Positions 15,380 to 21,561 of a stretch of DNA of 21,561 nucleotides are shown here, in pieces; the stretch's first letter is position 1, and the number at the start of each line of letters is the position of its first letter. The DNA lies in the NCBI GenBank assembly GCA_910576935.1, contig CAJTKG010000042.1, positions 1 through 21,561 of the forward strand, given 5' to 3'. Source of the DNA: an uncultured Muribaculaceae bacterium (GTDB lineage: Bacteria > Bacteroidota > Bacteroidia > Bacteroidales > Muribaculaceae). The notes beneath the pieces are model-generated. The model was not told the origin of the DNA. It made no database searches and saw nothing but the letters and a program-made list of their open reading frames with translations. Position numbers and translations under genes: made by a program.

Positions 15380-17890
15380 ATGAAACAACTTTTAATGGCG
15401 ATGATTGTCGGAGGCTCTGTCATGGGAGCCTCGGCAGGTCATCAGGAAGTGATTTACGGTACCACGTATAACGTGGACACTCTTGAGTCATATTATATCG
15501 GACCGGGTGTGGAGTATACTCATTATCGATTTGTAACGCCCAATGGAAAACGCTTTTTCCAGGCATATACGGTGATTCTTGACAAGACAGACGAAAGACA
15601 TACGGCTTTCGACGGCACAAGACCCGCCGAGATGAAAGTCGCGCTCGGCAACGACTCGTGCTGTGTAACCGAGTCGGTTCCCAACATGGCCGCTTTCCAT
15701 ACCGATGAAAATACCCAGTATATAGCAGGATGTAACGGCGACTTCTTTGTCTGGCGTTATGGCGAGAATGCCGGTAAGAATGACGACTTTCTCGACGGAT
15801 ATCCCGGTTCGGGCAATATCATCGGCGGCCGTTGTGCGACGCCTAACTTATGGAATCATGGTGTCTTCATGACCGGCCCCGACGGCAGTTGGGTCGACTG
15901 GCCTTCTCGCAGCCACGTGATTGCCAGCGAAGACGGCTCACAATCGACCAATGCCACAGAGTGTAATTATCCTCGTGACTGGGCTGGCGATATGCTGCCT
16001 CTGCAGCCTTCGGCCCGCATGATTGTCTATAACCGCAACATCGGCGATTATACCAACACACTTCCCGGGGGACGTGAAATAAGACTGATGCTCGCCGAAG
16101 GTGAGGAATGGCGCACTAACAAGTCCATGAAATTTGTTGTCGACAGCGATTGGTATACAGGCGGCAACATGGCCGTGCCCGAAGAAGGTATAATCATCTC
16201 TTGCGGACAGTATTATAACAACGACTTTATCTACAGCCTTAAAAAAGGCGATGTGGTATATTATACATTTAATGTAACACTTCCCCATCACGGCAACATA
16301 CAGCCCGATATCCGTGAAGCCATCGGCGGCAACGCCCGCATCGTAGACCGTGGCAAACGTGTCGATTTCGGTGGTGACAACAGCACTTATATGCGCGCTC
16401 TAATCGGCTATTCTGAAGATCAGACAAAGATTATTATGGCCACAGTCGACGGTGAACGCCAAAGTGATTATCAATACTCTTCTGGCCTGTCTATGGAAGA
16501 GATTGGCGATTTTATGCTCAACCGCGGCTGCTATGAGGCTCTCAACATGGATGGCGGCGGTTCTGTGACACTCTATGAGCAGGCTCACGGCGTTGTCAAC
16601 AAACCGGCCGACCTCTATGCACGACGGGTTTCCAATGGTCTTTTCGTCGCAGTCAACGCCCCTGCCTCTCCCGAGGTCGAAACAGTCAGATTTCTTGACA
16701 CGCATGCCACCCTGCCATTATACGCGTCATACACTCCGGTCATATACGGTTATAACAAATACGGTCGATTGGTCGACATCAACGTCAAGGATGCCGTTCT
16801 TGAGGCCGACAATGAGTATTGCCGAATCGAAGACGGTACTGTCACGGCGGTCAAAGCTGGTTCGTTTGCTCTCACCGCAGTTATGGGCGACAAGAAGGTT
16901 TCCATTCCTGTAACGGTTGAAGCCGGTTCTCAGCCCGAGCTAAAGTATAAACAGGTCGTTATAGGCAATCAACATGGCTACACCGTTGGTGTGCAGGCGC
17001 TTGTTAATGGTGCATATAAGGCTCTCGCATCAGATCTCTTCGATTGGAACAGTTCTGACAATGCTGTCGTAGAGGTTGGCGATGACGGCGCGCTCAAAGC
17101 TGTGTCTGACGGTTCGGCTATCGTTACGGGCCGTCTGAGCGACATCGAGCTGCCCTTGACTGTCAAAGTCGAAGAACCGACACAGCGCTATATGCCGGTT
17201 TTTGCCGATCCCAGAAACTGGAGCGTCTCGGGCAAAGGCTCGAAAAACCGTTCGATGAAACGTCTCGACAATGGCGCACATCGCCTCTATTTTGAGGTTA
17301 CGGCGGCAAACTCCAACGTCAAGGCATCGAGAAGCGAGCAGATATGGAGTCTTCCTGACGCAATAGAGTTTGATGTCCTGCCCGAAGGCGACATGGAGGG
17401 TCTATATATCGAGTTTAACGTTCAGGCAGCCAATGCCGTATCGTCAAAAGCATTCCGTTTTGACAATCTTGTCGACGGCGAGGTCAACAAGCTTGTGCTT
17501 GATCCCGCAAAACAATTCGATGTAAACGACATAGGTATCTATCCCCTTACTTTCAAGAGTATAACCGTTACCCCCGCCAATGCTGTCAAAAGCGGCATCT
17601 ATGCTTTCGACCTCGTCTCGGTCAATGGCGTCTATAACAGCGCGCCCCTCGACGGCATCGAGGATATAGCTATTAGTGACGGTTATGAGAGCCGTCTCAC
17701 CGTAAAGATAGTGAACGGTGTGATTATAGCCGATGACGAGACTTCGGCTGTAGCCGTCTATGATCTCAACGGTCGTCTTGTAGCCGAGGCTCCCGGCAGA
17801 AGTGTCGCGGCTCCCGCAACCGGTGGGGTCTATGTCGTAAGAGCTACTGTCGGCTCTATGGTCAAGACCGCGAAACTGATTGTTAAATAA
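15380..17890 (+). CDS. secreted phosphodiester glycosidase family protein, copy 2
   Basis: This is an 836-residue paralogue of the preceding protein with the same domain order. It has a signal peptide (cleavage near ASA, 17-19), AGCNGDFF (116-123), LDGYPGSGNIIGG (138-150), NMDGGGSVTL (389-398), an Ig-like segment (about 520-598) and a tail with VYDLNGRLVAEAPGRSVAAP (793-812) ending in KLIVK. Shared blocks such as YTPVIYGYNKYGRL, KFVV.(S/G)DW.TGGN and YNSAP.DGI.DI show tandem duplication. The rest has diverged, for example an insertion at 126-137 and an added CC at 94-95, so the two copies may differ in substrate. GH97 follows after 6 nt, implying co-translation. Confidence 0.85.
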   Translation: MKQLLMAMIVGGSVMGASAGHQEVIYGTTYNVDTLESYYIGPGVEYTHYRFVTPNGKRFFQAYTVILDKTDERHTAFDGTRPAEMKVALGNDSCCVTESVPNMAAFHTDENTQYIAGCNGDFFVWRYGENAGKNDDFLDGYPGSGNIIGGRCATPNLWNHGVFMTGPDGSWVDWPSRSHVIASEDGSQSTNATECNYPRDWAGDMLPLQPSARMIVYNRNIGDYTNTLPGGREIRLMLAEGEEWRTNKSMKFVVDSDWYTGGNMAVPEEGIIISCGQYYNNDFIYSLKKGDVVYYTFNVTLPHHGNIQPDIREAIGGNARIVDRGKRVDFGGDNSTYMRALIGYSEDQTKIIMATVDGERQSDYQYSSGLSMEEIGDFMLNRGCYEALNMDGGGSVTLYEQAHGVVNKPADLYARRVSNGLFVAVNAPASPEVETVRFLDTHATLPLYASYTPVIYGYNKYGRLVDINVKDAVLEADNEYCRIEDGTVTAVKAGSFALTAVMGDKKVSIPVTVEAGSQPELKYKQVVIGNQHGYTVGVQALVNGAYKALASDLFDWNSSDNAVVEVGDDGALKAVSDGSAIVTGRLSDIELPLTVKVEEPTQRYMPVFADPRNWSVSGKGSKNRSMKRLDNGAHRLYFEVTAANSNVKASRSEQIWSLPDAIEFDVLPEGDMEGLYIEFNVQAANAVSSKAFRFDNLVDGEVNKLVLDPAKQFDVNDIGIYPLTFKSITVTPANAVKSGIYAFDLVSVNGVYNSAPLDGIEDIAISDGYESRLTVKIVNGVIIADDETSAVAVYDLNGRLVAEAPGRSVAAPATGGVYVVRATVGSMVKTAKLIVK

Positions 17891-17896
17891 AATATC

Positions 17897-20008
17897 ATGA
17901 ATAAATTAACCGCGACAATTGCAGTGGTTTCACTGTTCTGTCTTCCAATGTCAGGCGAGACCTTGAAATCGCCCGACGGGTGTCTCACACTTGATTTCGG
18001 ACTGACCGGCAACGGTCAGCCCGAATACAGTCTCGATTATGCCGGACGCGAAGTCATAAAGCCGAGCAAACTCGGTTTCAAACTCGTCAAAGGCGGTGAT
18101 CTCGACAAAAATTTTGAAATTGTCTCGATCGATACCGCGTCGGTCGACGAGACATGGCAGACCGTCTGGGGCGAGGAGTCACAGATCAGATCGCATTATA
18201 ACGAGATGAAAGTCAATCTGAAACAGAAATCGACAAATAGACTGATGTCAATAGACTTCCGTCTCTTTGACGACGGTCTCGGCTTTCGTTATGAGTTTCC
18301 GATGCAAAAGAAGCTCAGCTACTTTGACATCACCGATGAGCTGACAGAGTTTGCCATGACCGGCGACCATACGGCCTACTGGATACCGGCCGATTATGAC
18401 ACTCAGGAGTATGACTATACCCGCAGCCGTCTATCGGAGATACGCGGTTTGATGAAAGAAGCCTGGACTCATCACAACAAGTGGCAGGAGCTCGCATCGC
18501 CTACCGGAGTGCAGACTTCGCTGCAGCTAAAGACCGACGACGGGCTCTATGTCAACATCCACGAAGCGGCTTTGGTAGACTTCCCCTGCCTCCATCTCGA
18601 ACTCAACGATACGACCATGACATTCAAGGCTCTGCTCACACCCGATGCCGTCGGCAACAAGGCCCATATGCAGACCGACTGTGTCACACCGTGGCGCACT
18701 GTCATTGTCAGCGATGACGCACGCGACATACTCGCTTCGCGCATCACCCTCAATCTAAACGAACCGTGTGCCATCGAAGACACTTCGTGGATCAAGCCGT
18801 GCAAATATGTCGGCGTCTGGTGGGAGATGATAACCGGCAAGAGCAAATGGAGCTATACCAACGATTTGCCAAACATCCATCTCGACCGCGTCGACTATAC
18901 CAAACTCAAACCCCACGGACGTCATGGCGCCACGACAGAGAATGTCAAACGCTATATCGACTTCGCTGCCGAGCATGGCTTTGACGCCGTACTCGTCGAG
19001 GGCTGGAATACCGGTTGGGAAGACTGGTCAAACAATATGAAAGACGAGGTCTTTGATTTTGTCACGCCTTATCCCGATTTCGACCTCGCGGGCATACGCG
19101 ACTACGCCAAGGCAAAGGGTGTCAAGATGATCATGCACCACGAGACTTCAAGCTCGGTCAGAAACTATGAGCGCCGTCTCGACGAAGCATACAAATTTAT
19201 GAAGGACAACGGCTATGACGCAGTCAAGAGCGGTTATGTGGGAAATATTCTTCCCGCCGGCAGCAATCACTACAGCCAATGGACCAACAACCATTATCTC
19301 TATGCCATAAAGAAAGCCGCCGACTATAAGATTATGGTAAACGCTCACGAAGCTGTGCGCCCCACGGGTCTATGTCGCACGTGGCCCAACCTGATAGGCA
19401 ACGAATCGGCCCGCGGCACGGAGTATCAGGCGTTTGGCGGCAGCAAGCCGTCGCACACCACGATTCTGCCGTTTACACGTCTCATAGGAGGTCCGATGGA
19501 CTATACGCCCGGTATCTTCGAGATGGATATCTCAAAAGTCAATCCCAAAAAGAAATCATGGTGCAACACGACTATCGCCAACCAGCTGTCGCTTTATGTC
19601 ACCATGTCGAGCCCGCTCCAGATGGCTGCCGACCTGCCTGAAAACTACGAGCGATTCCTCGATGCTTTTCAGTTTATCAAAGATGTCGATCTCGATTGGG
19701 ACAACAGTTACTATCTCGAAGCCGAACCGATGGAATATCTGACAGTAGCACGCAAGACCCGCGGCGCCGACCGTTGGTTTGCCGGCGGCACTAACGGTGC
19801 CGAACCGCGTGAGGCTACCGTCGATTTCGGATTCCTGCCCAAAGACGGCAAATTTACCGCTACAATCTACCGTGACGGCAAGGACGCCCACTATCGCAAC
19901 AATCCGCAGAGTTATGTCATAGAGACCAAGACGGTTACCCACAAGACAAAACTGAAAATACCCGAGGCTGCCGGCGGAGGCTTTGCAATATCAATCCTTC
20001 CCAAGTAA
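17897..20008 (+). CDS. glycoside hydrolase family 97 protein, inverting SusB-like type
   Basis: The 703-residue product has a signal peptide (1-20) and the GH97 plan: N-terminal beta-sandwich (about 22-285), (beta/alpha)8 barrel (about 295-600, starting DTSWIKPCKYVGVWWEM) and C-terminal beta-sandwich (about 610-703). Compared from memory with Bacteroides thetaiotaomicron SusB, the spacing of its key glutamates is kept exactly. Glu171, Glu416, Glu485, Glu503 and Glu509 correspond to SusB Glu194, Glu439, Glu508, Glu526 and Glu532, the calcium-binding and catalytic residues. The site of the aspartate nucleophile of retaining GH97 alpha-galactosidases reads KSGYVG here (444-449). The enzyme should therefore be inverting and alpha-glucosidase-like. 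It ends the operon and is followed by a terminator. It lacks the C-terminal tail seen on its neighbours, so it is likely periplasmic. Confidence 0.92.
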   Translation: MNKLTATIAVVSLFCLPMSGETLKSPDGCLTLDFGLTGNGQPEYSLDYAGREVIKPSKLGFKLVKGGDLDKNFEIVSIDTASVDETWQTVWGEESQIRSHYNEMKVNLKQKSTNRLMSIDFRLFDDGLGFRYEFPMQKKLSYFDITDELTEFAMTGDHTAYWIPADYDTQEYDYTRSRLSEIRGLMKEAWTHHNKWQELASPTGVQTSLQLKTDDGLYVNIHEAALVDFPCLHLELNDTTMTFKALLTPDAVGNKAHMQTDCVTPWRTVIVSDDARDILASRITLNLNEPCAIEDTSWIKPCKYVGVWWEMITGKSKWSYTNDLPNIHLDRVDYTKLKPHGRHGATTENVKRYIDFAAEHGFDAVLVEGWNTGWEDWSNNMKDEVFDFVTPYPDFDLAGIRDYAKAKGVKMIMHHETSSSVRNYERRLDEAYKFMKDNGYDAVKSGYVGNILPAGSNHYSQWTNNHYLYAIKKAADYKIMVNAHEAVRPTGLCRTWPNLIGNESARGTEYQAFGGSKPSHTTILPFTRLIGGPMDYTPGIFEMDISKVNPKKKSWCNTTIANQLSLYVTMSSPLQMAADLPENYERFLDAFQFIKDVDLDWDNSYYLEAEPMEYLTVARKTRGADRWFAGGTNGAEPREATVDFGFLPKDGKFTATIYRDGKDAHYRNNPQSYVIETKTVTHKTKLKIPEAAGGGFAISILPK

Positions 20009-20031
20009 TAATACGGTCAGGACATAATGTG

Positions 20032-20070
20032 GCGACGCGCTGTCAAAAACGATGGCGCGTCGCTGTTTTT
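20032..20070 (+). terminator. Rho-independent terminator after GH97
   Basis: A 9-bp G/C-rich stem, GCGACGCGC (20032-20040) with GCGCGTCGC (20055-20063), has a 14-nt loop and is followed directly by TGTTTTT. It starts 24 nt after the GH97 stop and is the first convincing terminator downstream of pyrG. Confidence 0.85.
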
Positions 20071-20082
20071 ATAGGTGCATGG

Positions 20083-20113
20083 TTTGTCGAGATTGAAAAG
20101 TTTTGTAATTTTG
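20083..20113 (+). promoter_or_regulatory. promoter of the sugar transferase gene
   Basis: TTTG (20083-20086), then 19 nt, then TAATTTTG (20106-20113): both elements and the spacing fit the Bacteroidetes consensus. It lies between the GH97 terminator and the ATG at 20150. Confidence 0.75.
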
Positions 20114-20149
20114 CGGTGTTACTGAAGATGAAAACGGCTTTTAGCCTCT

Positions 20150-20761
20150 ATGCGCAAAAAATACAATCAGACCAAACGAGTATTAGACCTTATTTCAGCT
20201 ATCGCATTGCTGACTCTGTTGTGGCCGGTGATGTTTGTGATAGCGGTAGCTGTCAGATTAGACAGCCGTGGCCCTGTGTTGTTCAAACAAAAACGTCTCG
20301 GCAAGGGCCGGAGATGCTTCACGATGTATAAATTTCGGTCTATGGTTATCGGCGCCGAGCGTCTGGGCACCGGCAATGTCTGTCTTCCCGGAGATGAGCG
20401 CATCACACGGGTAGGGCGCTTTCTCAGAGCCTCGAGTCTTGACGAACTGCCGCAGCTGTTTAACATTATAAAAGGAGATATGTCGCTCGTAGGGCCGCGT
20501 CCGCCGCTGACCTATTATCCAGCTTCGTATGACGAGTGGCAGAAGCGAATGTTTGAGGTGCGTCCCGGCATAACCGGTTGGGCTCAGATCAACGGCCGCA
20601 AGCAAGTGCCATGGCCTCAACGCATAGAGATGAATATCTATTATGTCGATAATGTAAGTTTCGCTTTGGATTGTCGTATTCTTGCCAAGACCGTTGTAAA
20701 GATACTCACCAATGCCAACAATCATAATGTCCCGGCTCAGTTGATAAAGAAAGACGGATGA
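20150..20761 (+). CDS. sugar transferase (monotopic phosphoglycosyl transferase, PglC/WcaJ type)
   Basis: This 203-residue enzyme transfers a sugar-1-phosphate from a nucleotide sugar to undecaprenyl phosphate, starting assembly of a lipid-linked surface glycan. It has only the catalytic core plus one N-terminal re-entrant hydrophobic segment (about 12-36), like PglC, without the long multi-helix N-terminus of WcaJ. Motifs are GPVLFKQKRLG (41-51), YKFRSM (60-65), RASSLDELPQL (93-103) with the catalytic Asp98-Glu99 pair, GDMSLVGPRP (109-118) and RPGITGWAQINGR (138-150). The upstream ATG at 20128 is out of frame, which supports this start. Its stop overlaps the next start (ATGA), so the membrane protein is translationally coupled. 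The sugar specificity cannot be read from sequence. Confidence 0.93.
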   Translation: MRKKYNQTKRVLDLISAIALLTLLWPVMFVIAVAVRLDSRGPVLFKQKRLGKGRRCFTMYKFRSMVIGAERLGTGNVCLPGDERITRVGRFLRASSLDELPQLFNIIKGDMSLVGPRPPLTYYPASYDEWQKRMFEVRPGITGWAQINGRKQVPWPQRIEMNIYYVDNVSFALDCRILAKTVVKILTNANNHNVPAQLIKKDG

Positions 20762-21198
20762 AAGGCCGGTGTCTGAGATCATTATCGCCGCAAGTCTTCA
20801 TTGTTGTGTCGGTTGCGGTCGCTTTGGCGTCGGCATGGACGCTATGTTACTATTGGCATCAATATGACGGCGATGACCTGGCTTATATGCTTGAGCTGAC
20901 CGACAGTACCGGCGTCGGCCATGGAAGAAACAGTCTGTGGGAGCTGCCGTTGCTGGCGGCAAAACACTGGGTGCTGAACAACGGACGTGCGGCAAATATC
21001 ATTTTTACAATACCGATGGTAAGCTTGTTGCCGAAATGGTTTAACGCTGTTGTCTGCGGGTGCTTTTTCTTTGTGATGCTGATTCTTGCATGTTGGAATA
21101 CGGGAGCGGTGAAGCGTGACAGGCCGATTGTATGCCTGACCATGATGGTGGTTATCGCGTTGACGTTTCCATGGTGGAAGGACGGAATCCGAGGCTGA
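20758..21198 (+). pseudogene. polytopic membrane protein (DUF6056-like), truncated by an insertion sequence
   Basis: The visible 146 residues include a hydrophobic helix (about 13-29), then the loop motif YDGDDLAYM (36-44), a WVLNNGRAANI segment (71-81) and further helices (about 81-92, 96-112 and 121-137). They end at FPWW and then a few apparently foreign codons before TGA. DUF6056-type proteins, as I recall them, are several hundred residues long and have this acidic first loop, an NGR-like motif and FPWWD followed by more helices. This product therefore stops about a quarter of the way through, just where the insertion-sequence sequence starts. The family may be glycosyltransferase-like (GT-C), fitting its coupling to the sugar transferase. 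The family call is tentative; the truncation is better supported. Confidence 0.55.
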
Positions 21199-21561
21199 CG
21201 AAGAAATGGGTATATTTTGCAGAGGGAACGAAAGGAAGCCTTTTTATCCTGTTGTGTTTTTTGGAAAAAGTCAACGCAGTCTATTCAAAAAAACGATGGG
21301 ATTTTGCAAATCTGTCGTTTCAGATCCGGATAATGGATTCTCAAAGGCCATTTTGGCCCGGAATAAGCCAATCGGGGTCTTATTGGCAATTTTCAGACTT
21401 TTTGTCCGACAGTGCCCTGAGAATTTTCCTCATATTATAGGTGTAAAGCGATATGGCACATTGCAGGGTCATGTTCTGTAACCCCGGTGCCTGGGCTCTC
21501 CTCATCGACCGGTTCTGTTTTATGTCTCCGTTTAGCCTTTCGATTGCGCTGCGGGCCTTGT
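21180..21561 (-). mobile_element. insertion sequence, one end only
   Basis: The left boundary is placed near 21180, where the DUF6056-like coding sequence breaks off. The element continues past the window edge. Positions 21199-21379 hold no gene. They form the untranslated end beyond the transposase stop and contain a loose direct repeat, ATGGG followed by ATTTTGCA, at about 21206 and 21295. The terminal inverted repeat and target duplication cannot be defined because the other end is outside the window. Confidence 0.6.
21380..21561 (-). CDS. DDE transposase, C-terminal end (partial)
   Basis: Reading in from the right edge, the minus strand encodes 59 residues and a TAA at 21382-21380. They include ARSAIERLNGDIKQNRSMRR, AQAPGLQNMTLQCAISLYTY and NMRKIL. 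The IERLNGDIKQN segment looks like the region holding the last glutamate of a DDE catalytic triad, followed by the helical C-terminus of an IS4/IS5/IS1182-superfamily transposase. The exact family is not assigned. The N-terminus and the two catalytic aspartates lie outside the window. Confidence 0.7.
   Translation of the reverse strand, partial: KARSAIERLNGDIKQNRSMRRAQAPGLQNMTLQCAISLYTYNMRKILRALSDKKSENCQ

Noticed and set aside
21206..21481. 91-codon forward ORF after the truncated membrane protein
   Set aside because: It is not a continuation of the membrane protein and overlaps the minus-strand transposase frame, which has recognisable conserved residues.

Overview
The window looks like the chromosome of a gut Bacteroidales, and Muribaculaceae-like is my best guess. 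Three things point there. First, several intergenic gaps carry the Bacteroidetes promoter signature, a TAnnTTTG -7 box, in three cases with a TTTG or TTG -33 element 19-20 nt upstream. Second, classical Shine-Dalgarno sites are largely absent and the leaders are A/T-rich. Third, the gene content is typical: an OmpA/TPR lipoprotein, a GH97 enzyme, and secreted proteins with C-terminal sorting-like tails. Family assignments come from motifs read by eye; no database was searched.

Layout. Positions 1-56 hold the first codons of a minus-strand gene that leaves the window. Positions 57-692 are non-coding and repeat-rich: a perfect 19-bp inverted repeat, then a run of small hairpins with a recurring GCTCCATGTCG-like tail. 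Positions 693-4237 are minus strand: fabF and acpP (type II fatty acid synthesis), a structured spacer, and an OmpA/TPR lipoprotein gene. A divergent promoter region (4238-4494) separates these from the plus-strand genes: speA (arginine decarboxylase) followed closely by truA (tRNA pseudouridine synthase), then a secreted protein of unknown function built from a duplicated module.

From 8954 to 20070 there is a possible single long transcription unit. A good promoter precedes pyrG (CTP synthase, GTG start). It is followed by yidC (membrane insertase), two tandem secreted phosphodiester-glycosidase (NAGPA-type) paralogues and a GH97 glycoside hydrolase. No convincing terminator appears until after the GH97 gene. 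The two NAGPA-type proteins and GH97 are spaced 29 and 6 nt apart and probably act together outside the cytoplasm, perhaps on glycans containing sugar-phosphodiester bonds. This is the most novel-looking unit in the window.

After the terminator a new promoter drives a small sugar-phosphate (phosphoglycosyl) transferase, overlapped by 4 nt by a polytopic membrane protein gene. These look like the start of a surface-polysaccharide locus. The membrane protein breaks off after about 140 residues where an insertion sequence begins. The C-terminal end of its DDE-type transposase runs on the minus strand to the window edge.
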